Shown: in pieces, positions 1 through 5,692 of the stretch
Position numbering within the stretch: position 1 is the first letter of the stretch
How the letters are laid out: each line of letters opens with the position of its first letter
Assembly: GCA_028290165.1 (NCBI GenBank)
Contig: JAQGKJ010000712.1
Span: 1 to 6,396, forward strand
DNA length: 6,396 nucleotides
Origin: Bradyrhizobium sp.
Lineage (GTDB): Bacteria > Pseudomonadota > Alphaproteobacteria > Rhizobiales > Xanthobacteraceae
Direction: 5' to 3'
Translations under genes and position numbers: made by a program
The notes under the pieces: generated by a model
Told to the model about the DNA's origin: nothing
Database searches by the model: none
What the model saw: the letters and a program-made list of their open reading frames with translations, nothing else

Positions 1-951
1 CTGGAGGACGCGCTCAACGGCATCGGCAAGGTCGAGCGCGAGCTTGAGGACAATATCGGCATGATCGAGCTCGGCGAAGCCGAGAACGATTCCGGCGTCG
101 TCGCCGAGGCCGAGACCGCGCTGAAAAACCTCAAGAAGGAAGTCGCCCGCCGCGAACTCGAAGCCCTGCTGTCGGGGGAGGCCGACCGCTTCGATTCCTA
201 TCTTGAGGTTCATGCCGGCGCCGGCGGCACCGAGAGCCAAGACTGGGCCGAGATGCTGCTGCGCATGTATACGCGCTGGGCCGAAAAGCACGGCTTCAAG
301 ATCGAGTATCTCGAGGAGACGCAGGGCGAAGAGGCCGGCATCAAATCCGCCACCATCCAGATTTCAGGCCACAACGCCTATGGCTGGCTCAAGACCGAAG
401 GCGGCGTGCACCGGCTGGTGCGGATCTCGCCGTTCGATTCCAATGCGCGCCGGCATACCTCGTTCTCCAGCGTCGCGGTGTTTCCGGTGGTCGACGACAG
501 CATCAAGATCGACATCAAGGAATCCGACGTGCGCACCGATACCATGCGCTCGGGCGGCGCCGGCGGCCAGCACGTCAACAAGACCGAATCCGCTGTCCGG
601 CTTACGCACATTCCGACCGGCGTCGCGGTGGTCTGTCAGGCCGGCCGTTCGCAGCACAAGAACAAGGCGCAGGCCTGGGACATGTTGCGCGCCCGGCTCT
701 ACGAAATCGAGTTGAAAAAACGCGAGGAACAGGCCGCCGCCGACCAGGCCGCCAAGACCGATATCGGCTGGGGCCACCAGATCCGGTCCTATGTGCTGCA
801 GCCCTATCAGATGGTGAAGGATCTCCGCACCGGCGTGCAGACCTCGGACACGTCAGGCGTGCTTGACGGCGACCTCGATGAATTCATGGCGGCGACACTG
901 GCGCAGCGCGCATTCGGCACCACGCCGGGTGCGGTAGAGGACGTGGATTAA
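1..951 (+). CDS. prfB: Peptide chain release factor 2 (RF2), 5'-truncated by the window edge
   Basis: RF2 recognises UGA and UAA stop codons in the ribosomal A site and triggers hydrolysis of peptidyl-tRNA in the cytoplasm. The reading frame is open from base 1; 316 codons plus TAA (949-951) are present. Compared with E. coli RF2 (365 aa), roughly 60 N-terminal residues are missing, so the in-frame ATG at 61 is internal, not the start. Visible hallmarks are the RF2-specific stop-codon recognition tripeptide SPF (427-435, within ISPFDS) and the catalytic GGQ loop (562-570, within [12 protein letters not shown]), whose Gln is the usual methylation site. Other conserved family blocks are [18 protein letters not shown] and the C-terminal IRSYVL...KDLRTGV. 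The fragment is intact to its stop. The +1 programmed frameshift site known in many prfB genes would lie upstream of the window and cannot be assessed. The next gene begins 3 nt after the stop, suggesting co-transcription. The identification is secure. Confidence 0.97.
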   Translation: MEDALNGIGKVERELEDNIGMIELGEAENDSGVVAEAETALKNLKKEVARRELEALLSGEADRFDSYLEVHAGAGGTESQDWAEMLLRMYTRWAEKHGFKIEYLEETQGEEAGIKSATIQISGHNAYGWLKTEGGVHRLVRISPFDSNARRHTSFSSVAVFPVVDDSIKIDIKESDVRTDTMRSGGAGGQHVNKTESAVRLTHIPTGVAVVCQAGRSQHKNKAQAWDMLRARLYEIELKKREEQAAADQAAKTDIGWGHQIRSYVLQPYQMVKDLRTGVQTSDTSGVLDGDLDEFMAATLAQRAFGTTPGAVEDVD

Positions 952-954
952 CGC

Positions 955-1830
955 ATGGCACATGTCGCATTCATCGGACTCGGGCGCATGGGCCATGGCA
1001 TGGCCGGCCGCTATCTCGACAACGGCTTTACGGTCGCGGTCTGGAATCGCAGCAAGGCCAAGGCCGAAGATCTGGTCGCGCGCGGCGCGCGATGGGCTTC
1101 CTCTCCGGCTGATGCGGCCAATGGCGCCGACGCCGTCGTGACCATGGTCGCCGACGACGCGGCGTCGCGCGCGGTGTGGCTCGGCAACGATGGCGCGGCT
1201 TCCACAGCCAAGGCCGGGACGCTCGCGATCGAATGTTCCACTGTGTCCTATCAGCATGCGCTTGAGCTTGCGCGCGAACTGCGCGAACGCGGTCTCGTCT
1301 ACATCGACAGTCCAGTCACCGGCTTGCCGGATGCCGCGGCGGCTGGAAAGCTGACGCTGCTGGTCGGCGCCGAACCCGCGGACCTCGAACGGGCGCGGCC
1401 GTATCTCGTGCCGCTCTCGACCACGATCCGACATTTCGGCGCGGTCGGCGGCGGTACGGTCTACAAGTTGATCAACAATCTGATGGGCGCGATCCAGATT
1501 GCCGGTATCGCGGAAGGCCTTGCGATTGCCGAGCAGGCTGGGCTCGACATGAAGCTGGTGCTGGAGGCGGTCGAAACTGGGGTTGCCGCCAGTCCGCAGG
1601 TGATCCGCCATTCCAAACGGATGGCCGCGCGGAATTTTTCCGGCGCGACCTTTACGGCGGCGCTGCGGCACAAGGATGCGGCCTACGCGGTGGCTCTGGC
1701 CGAGAGCCTGTTGTCGGACGCTCCGATCATGGGCCGCGCCGCGGTTGAGGCCTATGATCGCGCCAAAGCGTATGCGCCTGACGACGATGAAGGCAAGATG
1801 ATCGAGATCGTGTCGCACGCCAAGACGTAA
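955..1830 (+). CDS. NAD(P)-dependent oxidoreductase, 3-hydroxyisobutyrate dehydrogenase / beta-hydroxyacid dehydrogenase family
   Basis: The 291-aa protein, normal length for the family, is a predicted cytosolic dehydrogenase that oxidises a beta-hydroxyacid or reduces the matching semialdehyde. The N-terminal Rossmann fold opens with the dinucleotide-binding motif GLGRMG (residues 8-13). After beta-strand 2 comes WNRS (30-33); Asn-Arg here is typical of NADP(H)-preferring members, so NADP preference is inferred. The C-terminal all-helical domain holds the catalytic-lysine block YKLINNLM, with Lys171 and Asn174/175, and the conserved Lys240-Asp241 pair. The substrate loop is atypical: family members usually have a D-x-P-V-S-G-G stretch followed by GA, but here it reads DSPVTGLPDAA (118-128), lacking the second Gly. 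The substrate is therefore not predictable; tartronate-semialdehyde reductase, 3-hydroxyisobutyrate dehydrogenase or a GLYR/imine-reductase-like activity are all possible. The ATG follows the prfB stop by 3 nt, with GAGG at 937-940 as a distant Shine-Dalgarno, so translational coupling to prfB is likely. Confidence 0.9.
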   Translation: MAHVAFIGLGRMGHGMAGRYLDNGFTVAVWNRSKAKAEDLVARGARWASSPADAANGADAVVTMVADDAASRAVWLGNDGAASTAKAGTLAIECSTVSYQHALELARELRERGLVYIDSPVTGLPDAAAAGKLTLLVGAEPADLERARPYLVPLSTTIRHFGAVGGGTVYKLINNLMGAIQIAGIAEGLAIAEQAGLDMKLVLEAVETGVAASPQVIRHSKRMAARNFSGATFTAALRHKDAAYAVALAESLLSDAPIMGRAAVEAYDRAKAYAPDDDEGKMIEIVSHAKT

Positions 1831-1983
1831 TCCATCCCGGCGCGATCTTCCATTCCCGGTTAGCCATCACGATCGGCGAAGGCGGAACCCTGCTGTTTCG
1901 CGGCGCGGAATAAGCTGATGCTTGCAAGCCCAAGCGCGACTTGCGAGACTTGTCCAAAATAACTCGTCAAGCGGGAGAGGACG
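1831..1983. promoter_or_regulatory. Intergenic region upstream of the binding-protein gene, with CTTG/CAAG repeats
   Basis: This gap presumably holds the end of the prfB transcript and the promoter of the next gene. A perfect 10-bp palindrome GCTTGCAAGC lies at 1920-1929. It is followed by CAAG (1931-1934) and a 9-bp-spaced direct repeat of GACTTG (1938-1943, 1947-1952), giving a cluster of CTTG/CAAG half-sites about 30-60 bases before the start codon. That spacing suits an operator, but no regulator can be named. No convincing -35/-10 pair and no hairpin followed by a T-run was seen. Confidence 0.3.
1973..1980 (+). promoter_or_regulatory. Ribosome binding site of the substrate-binding protein gene
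   Basis: GGGAGAGG ends 3 nt before the ATG at 1984, with its GGAG core 6 nt before it. This strong match to the anti-Shine-Dalgarno supports 1984 as the start and shows that the gene is translated independently of the upstream pair. Confidence 0.75.
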
Positions 1984-3219
1984 ATGCCAGGTCGCAGGCG
2001 AAATTTGATTGCTTTGACGGTGTTCGCAATCGCAGCGGCGGTCGCAACCCAAGCCAGCGCGCAAAAGAAATACGATCCGGGCGCGAGCGATACCGAAATC
2101 AAGATCGGCAATATCATGCCCTATAGCGGTCCTGCCTCCTCCTACGGCGTGATCGGCAAGGCCGAGGCGGCCTTTTTCAACATGATCAATGCGGAAGGCG
2201 GCATCAACGGCCGCAAGATCAATTTCATCAGCTATGACGATGCCTACAGCCCGCCCAAAGCGATCGAGCAGGCGCGCAAGCTCGTGGAAGGCGACGAGGT
2301 TTTGCTGATCTTCCAGTCGCTGGGAACGCCGTCCAATTCGGCGATCATGAAATACATGAACACCAAGAAGGTGCCGCAGCTTTTCGTCGCCTCCGGCGCC
2401 ACCAAATTCGGTGATCCCAAGAACTTCCCCTGGACCATGGGCTTTCAGCCCAATTATCAGAGTGAGGGCCACATCTACGCGAAATACATTCTGGAACACT
2501 TTCCCAATGGCAAGATCGCGGTGTTCTGGCAGAACGATGACGCCGGCAAGGATCAGTTCAAGGGGCTGAAGGATGGGCTCGGCGACAAGGCGAGCATGAT
2601 CATCGCCGACAAGTCCTACGAGGTGAGCGACCCCTCAATCGATTCCCAGATCGTCGCGTTGCGCGATTCCGGCGCCGACATCTTCTTCTCCTGGGCAGCG
2701 CCTAAGGGATCGGCGCAGGCGATCCGAAAGGTCGGCGAGCTCGGCTGGAAACCGAAATTCTTCCTCGCCAACACCGCAACCACGATCGCGTCGGTGTTGA
2801 AGCCGGCCGGCCTCGACTACGCCAGGGACATCATCTCGACGTCGTACGTCAAGGATCCGACCGATCCGATCTGGAAGGATGATCCGGGGGTGAAGAAGTG
2901 GGCGGCTTTCATGGAAAAGTACTATCCCGACGGCGACAAGACCAACTCCAACAATGCCTATGCCTACGTCGAATCGCAAGCGATGGTGCAGGTGCTCAAG
3001 CAATGCGGCGATAACCTGACGCGCGACAACGTCATGAAGCAGGCGGCGAACCTGAAGAACTTTACCAGCGACATGCTGCTGCCGGGGATCACGATCAACA
3101 CCTCACCAGACGACTATTTTCCGATCGAGCAAATGCAGTTGATGCGGTTCAACGGTCAGTCCTGGGAATTGTTCGGCGATATCATCACCGGCGAGGTCGG
3201 GCACGAAGCCAGCCACTAG
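1984..3219 (+). CDS. ABC transporter substrate-binding protein, branched-chain amino acid (LivK/HAAT) type
   Basis: The 411-aa protein is a predicted periplasmic ligand-binding protein (periplasmic-binding type I fold, Peripla_BP_6) that would deliver ligand to an ABC importer. It starts with a Sec signal peptide: basic MPGRRR, a hydrophobic stretch at residues 8-22, and ASA at 24-26, giving cleavage before Gln27. The mature part shows family blocks in order: IKIGNIMPYSGPASSYG (39-55, first-lobe ligand loop), a GGINGRKI segment (72-79), DDAYSPPKAIEQARKL (85-100), FQSLGTPSN (110-118) and VPQLFVASGATKF (130-142). There is a single cysteine (Cys341), so no disulfide and no lipobox. Such proteins have many paralogues in Bradyrhizobium and Rhodopseudomonas and bind amino acids, aromatic acids, amides or urea, so the ligand cannot be read from sequence. 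No permease or ATPase gene adjoins it here: the downstream gene is convergent and unrelated, so this is a stand-alone binding protein. Confidence 0.9.
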   Translation: MPGRRRNLIALTVFAIAAAVATQASAQKKYDPGASDTEIKIGNIMPYSGPASSYGVIGKAEAAFFNMINAEGGINGRKINFISYDDAYSPPKAIEQARKLVEGDEVLLIFQSLGTPSNSAIMKYMNTKKVPQLFVASGATKFGDPKNFPWTMGFQPNYQSEGHIYAKYILEHFPNGKIAVFWQNDDAGKDQFKGLKDGLGDKASMIIADKSYEVSDPSIDSQIVALRDSGADIFFSWAAPKGSAQAIRKVGELGWKPKFFLANTATTIASVLKPAGLDYARDIISTSYVKDPTDPIWKDDPGVKKWAAFMEKYYPDGDKTNSNNAYAYVESQAMVQVLKQCGDNLTRDNVMKQAANLKNFTSDMLLPGITINTSPDDYFPIEQMQLMRFNGQSWELFGDIITGEVGHEASH

Positions 3220-3223
3220 ATCG

Positions 3224-3257
3224 CGAGCCGATCAGATTAGATCGGATTACGATCTCG
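3224..3257. repeat. Two overlapping small hairpins just after the binding-protein gene
   Basis: CCGATC (3228-3233) pairs with GATCGG (3240-3245) across a 6-nt loop. The overlapping AGATCG (3239-3244) pairs with CGATCT (3250-3255) across a 5-nt loop, so the two stems are mutually exclusive. CGAG (3224-3227) can also pair with CTCG (3254-3257) around the first hairpin. The structure starts 5 nt after the stop codon. There is no T-run, so it is not a classical intrinsic terminator; it may protect the 3' end of the mRNA or assist termination. Confidence 0.35.
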
Positions 3258-3265
3258 TCTCTTCG

Positions 3266-3321
3266 TTTGAGCATGATCTTGTTCGGAAAACCGCCTCCCA
3301 CTTTTGCGGATCATGCTCTAA
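3266..3321. repeat. REP-like intergenic palindromic repeat between convergent genes
   Basis: Perfect 10-bp arms GAGCATGATC (3269-3278) and GATCATGCTC (3309-3318) enclose 30 bases. Inside, CGGAAAA (3285-3291 region) can pair with TTTTGCG with one mismatch, leaving TTGTT as a bulge. Outside, TT (3266-3267) pairs with AA (3320-3321) past one mismatch. The spacer carries GGAAAACCGC and a CCCACTTTT stretch. From memory, near-identical elements are scattered in many copies through intergenic DNA of Bradyrhizobium, Rhodopseudomonas and Nitrobacter; one copy is present here, so the copy number is recall, not observation. It lies in the gap between two genes that converge, where it could also act as a bidirectional transcription barrier. 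Confidence 0.7.
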
Positions 3322-3337
3322 GCCCGGTTGCGCACCA

Positions 3338-4702
3338 TCAGCCCGCGCTGAGCCGCACGCCGGCGCGCAGGAATTTCTGCGGATCGACCGCTTCGCCGTC
3401 GATCCTTGTCTCGTAATGCAGATGCGGACCGGTCGACCGGCCGGTTGAGCCGACGGCGCCGATCACCTGTCCGATCTTGATCGGGTCGCCGACCTTGACG
3501 TCGATCTCCGACAGATGGCCGTAGCGGGTCGACAGGCCGTTGCCGTGGTCGATTTCCACCATGCGGCCATAGCCGCCCGCCCATCCCGATGAGGCTACTT
3601 TTCCGTTTGCGGTGGCGCGCACGGGATCGCCGGTGGCGGCGCGAAAATCGAGGCCGGTGTGCATGGCAGGCCGCCCGAGGAACGGATCGGTGCGGACCCC
3701 GAAACCACTGGTGAATTCGACTTCGCCGATCACCGGCTTGCGGTAAGGCACCAGCGCCAGCGTCCGGTTTAGCCGCTCGACCCGGGCGCGGGTGATGTTG
3801 ATCCGATAGAACTGGCGCTCGAAGGTGCTGGCGTTGGGAGCAAGTTTGACGGGGACGAAGGGGCCGCCCATGCCCACGCGCGGAGTTGCCGCTTCCAATT
3901 GCGCCATATCGAGGCCGAGATCGCTGAAGACACCGCGCATTCGGCGCACGCGCGATTCCATGCCGTCCTCTACCGCGTTCAGCGCCGCCATCTGGCGGCC
4001 CTCGACCTGATCGAGCGAGGCCTGCAGACGCACCAGAACGTTATCGACGCCCTGGATCTTGGCGAATTGATTCGGCTGGGCGTTGGCAATGATCGGCGCG
4101 CGCGATTCCAGGCGCGCCTCGCGATCGGGCGGCGCCACGAAGATCACGGTATCGCTGATCGGCGACGGTTTTGGCACACCCGAAGCGGCCGGGTCAGTCG
4201 CTGTGGCGCCCCGCGACGGCGGCCGGATCGACCCGGTGACGGAGACGTCCGGAATGGTCCCGAGCGCGGTGGCCCGCGATTCCAGCGCGGTCTGGCGGCG
4301 CATGATCTGTTCGAGCTTCTGGTCGAACTGCTCCTGGTCGAGCAACTGGCGGCTGGTGGTGCGATCGACCTTGGCGCGCAGTTCGGCGATGCGGTCTTCA
4401 TAGGCGTATTGCATCTCGGCCTGGCGCGCGATCAGCCGGGTGAGAACGTCGTCACGGAACGCAAAATAGGTCGCGGTCGCCGCCGACCACATGCCGAGCA
4501 CCGTTACCGTGCCGACCACGATCCAGAACGCCACCGGGCCAAACCGGACCTGTTTGCCGGCGTGGACGAGGGTGTAGCCCTCTTCCCCGCGCGGGGCCGG
4601 CGCCACCGCATGGCCCGTCGTCGGGCGGCGGGCCGGTGCCCGGCCATGATCATGAGGGTGGTGCTGGGGGTACTCGGAATAATGACCGGAACGGTACGAC
4701 AT
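3338..4702 (-). CDS. Membrane-anchored M23 (LytM) family peptidoglycan metallopeptidase
   Basis: The 454-aa protein is a predicted inner-membrane enzyme with a periplasmic zinc endopeptidase domain that cuts peptide cross-links in peptidoglycan. Order (ATG numbering): a His-rich cytoplasmic tail (1-54; His7, 14, 15, 17, 19); one transmembrane helix (about 55-78); a charged helical, probably coiled-coil stretch (about 86-145); a Pro/Ser/Thr-rich linker (about 150-200); a second helical stretch (about 215-270); and the C-terminal M23 domain (about 325-447). Zinc ligands are visible: His348 and Asp352 in HTGLDF, and His429 in HLHYE, with the partner His427 and the family His396 in RYGHLS. All catalytic residues are present, so it should be an active enzyme rather than a degenerate EnvC-like activator. 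There is no LysM domain. The start is ATG 4702: GGGAG lies 5 nt before it and overlaps the GTG at 4708. A peroxiredoxin gene lies 100 nt upstream on the same strand. The layout resembles rhizobial M23 proteins of polar growth, but orthology is untested. Confidence 0.92.
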   Translation of the reverse strand: MSYRSGHYSEYPQHHPHDHGRAPARRPTTGHAVAPAPRGEEGYTLVHAGKQVRFGPVAFWIVVGTVTVLGMWSAATATYFAFRDDVLTRLIARQAEMQYAYEDRIAELRAKVDRTTSRQLLDQEQFDQKLEQIMRRQTALESRATALGTIPDVSVTGSIRPPSRGATATDPAASGVPKPSPISDTVIFVAPPDREARLESRAPIIANAQPNQFAKIQGVDNVLVRLQASLDQVEGRQMAALNAVEDGMESRVRRMRGVFSDLGLDMAQLEAATPRVGMGGPFVPVKLAPNASTFERQFYRINITRARVERLNRTLALVPYRKPVIGEVEFTSGFGVRTDPFLGRPAMHTGLDFRAATGDPVRATANGKVASSGWAGGYGRMVEIDHGNGLSTRYGHLSEIDVKVGDPIKIGQVIGAVGSTGRSTGPHLHYETRIDGEAVDPQKFLRAGVRLSAG

Positions 4703-4707
4703 CGGCA

Positions 4708-4712
4708 CTCCC
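4708..4712 (-). promoter_or_regulatory. Ribosome binding site that decides the M23 start codon
   Basis: On the minus strand GGGAG is followed by TGCCG and then ATG (4702). The spacer of 5 nt is ideal for the ATG. The upstream in-frame GTG (4706-4708) shares its first G with the Shine-Dalgarno itself and so cannot use it. The start is therefore placed at 4702. Confidence 0.7.
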
Positions 4713-4770
4713 GCGCCGGTCGGAGATGAGTTCCGTACGGCTGAATTTGCGGGTGCGATTTGACCTCGTC

Positions 4771-4778
4771 ATGGTTAA
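4771..4778 (-). promoter_or_regulatory. Possible CtrA half-site upstream of the M23 gene
   Basis: The minus strand reads TTAACCAT about 70 bases before the M23 start. In Caulobacter and relatives the cell-cycle regulator CtrA binds TTAA-N7-TTAA, and TTAACCAT has been used as a half-site form. The second TTAA half is absent at the expected spacing (GAGG instead), so this is a weak candidate. It lies in the 100-base gap between the peroxiredoxin and M23 genes, where an internal promoter would be expected. Confidence 0.25.
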
Positions 4779-4802
4779 TTTTCAGCAAATGGAACTGGAC
4801 AA

Positions 4803-5516
4803 TCACACGGCGCGGACCGCCGCCAGCACCTCGTCGGCATGGCCATCGACCCTGACATTGCGCCATATTTTGATCACCCGGCCGTCCGCGCCGATCAGAA
4901 CGGTAGTGCGAAGAATGCCCTGGAAGGTCCTGCCATACATCGATTTTTCGCCCCAAGCTCCATACGCCTCCAACATCTCATGTTTCTCATCTGACACGAG
5001 AGGAACGGTGAGTTCATGCTTGTCCCGGAAAGCTTCCTGGGCCTTCGGCGGGTCGCCGGAGACACCAAGCAACGCGGTCTGACTTTGGGCAAAGTCGCCT
5101 GCTAGCCTCGTGAAGTCGATTGCCTCCTTGGTACAGCCCGGCGTATCCGCGCGCGGATAGAAGAACAGCACCAGTTTTTTGCCGGCGTAGTCGGACAGCG
5201 CGACGGTGTCGCCGCCATCCCGCGGCAGCCGGAAGGCGGGCGCCTTGGCGCCCTCGGTCAAAGCCGATTTACGGGTGGCTGCCGGTTCGGACGATTTTAA
5301 CGGTTTTGAGGGGGCCTTGTGCGATGTTGCCAAGGTCGTTTTGCCGGCTTGCTTGCTTGCGTTCGCGACTGATTTTTTAACGGTCGGCCGGCGGGTTTTC
5401 GAAGGCTGCGTTTTCGCCGACGTCTTCGATCGCGTCCGGGCCGCCTTCCCGGAGGACGGCCCGGCGGATTTCTTGACGGCTTTCTTGGGGGATTTCTTAC
5501 GCGTTTTCTTGGACAT
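4803..5516 (-). CDS. bcp: Bcp/PrxQ-type peroxiredoxin with a lysine-rich, histone H1-like N-terminal tail
   Basis: The 237-aa protein is a thiol peroxidase that reduces H2O2 and organic hydroperoxides, predicted cytosolic. Residues 86-237 form a complete Bcp (AhpC/TSA thioredoxin-fold) domain: FFYPRADTPGCTKEA (118-132) carries the peroxidatic Cys128 in its TPGCT motif, with Thr125 and Arg203 (RTTVLIGADG) as expected active-site partners. Cys128 is the only cysteine; the position five residues on, where E. coli Bcp has its resolving Cys, is Ile133, so a 1-Cys mechanism is inferred. Bcp proteins are usually about 150-160 aa. The excess is a low-complexity tail (1-83) rich in Lys, Ala, Ser, Pro and Thr, with 20 Lys and 6 Arg against one acidic residue, including an SPKK motif (9-12) like those in histone H1. 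It has no hydrophobic core, so it is not a signal peptide. The start at 5516 has AAGGAAGG (5520-5527) just upstream; the in-frame ATG 36 bases further up lacks this support. It may be co-transcribed with the M23 gene downstream. Confidence 0.92.
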   Translation of the reverse strand: MSKKTRKKSPKKAVKKSAGPSSGKAARTRSKTSAKTQPSKTRRPTVKKSVANASKQAGKTTLATSHKAPSKPLKSSEPAATRKSALTEGAKAPAFRLPRDGGDTVALSDYAGKKLVLFFYPRADTPGCTKEAIDFTRLAGDFAQSQTALLGVSGDPPKAQEAFRDKHELTVPLVSDEKHEMLEAYGAWGEKSMYGRTFQGILRTTVLIGADGRVIKIWRNVRVDGHADEVLAAVRAV

Positions 5517-5519
5517 ACG

Positions 5520-5527
5520 CCTTCCTT
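5520..5527 (-). promoter_or_regulatory. Ribosome binding site of the peroxiredoxin gene
   Basis: On the minus strand AAGGAAGG is followed by CGT and the ATG at 5516; its AAGGA part sits 6 nt from the ATG. This fixes the start of the lysine-rich tail at MSKKTRKK and shows that the tail is translated as part of the gene, not an annotation artefact from a start chosen too far upstream. Confidence 0.75.
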
Positions 5528-5666
5528 TCGTCGCTTTCGGCGGATCAATCATGGGGATATTTGCGGGTCTCGTCCGGCGAACCCCGAATCGGGTCGGCTG
5601 CTGGGCAAGGCTGATGGCCCCGGAGTATGGTTACAAGGAATTCGACGCACCACCCGTCCGCTCGTT

Positions 5667-5692
5667 GAATGTGCCCCTGGAATGTGCCCTTG
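5667..5692. repeat. 13-bp tandem duplication
   Basis: GAATGTGCCCCTG (5667-5679) is followed directly by GAATGTGCCCTTG (5680-5692), which differs at one base. It lies 43 bases before the candidate ATG at 5735 and overlaps the possible -35 element. It may be a chance duplication or a pair of binding sites; nothing further identifies it. Confidence 0.6.

Noticed and set aside
853..1818. 321-codon open frame on the minus strand opposite the dehydrogenase gene
   Set aside because: It lies antisense to a gene with clear family motifs, has the Arg/His-rich composition of a GC-rich shadow frame, no recognisable domain, and ends inside prfB.
1867..2499. 210-codon minus-strand frame covering the region before and inside the binding-protein gene
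   Set aside because: It overlaps the signal peptide and first lobe of a well-supported protein on the other strand and shows no motif.
3266..3321. Palindrome as a classical rho-independent terminator or as a CRISPR repeat
   Set aside because: No T-run follows the stem on either strand, the enclosed segment is 30 bases, and there is only one copy, with no spacers.
3899..4729. 276-codon open frame on the plus strand opposite the M23 gene
   Set aside because: It is antisense to a gene with intact zinc ligands; the translation is Arg-rich low-information sequence typical of shadow frames.
5269..5516. Lysine-rich N-terminus of the peroxiredoxin as a signal peptide or as out-of-frame upstream DNA
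   Set aside because: There is no hydrophobic core for export, and a strong Shine-Dalgarno directly before ATG 5516 supports its translation.
5637..5666. EcfG-like general stress promoter (GGAAT ... CGTT)
   Set aside because: The -35 is GGAAT, not GGAAC, and the spacer is 21 nt rather than 18-19, so the match is not convincing.
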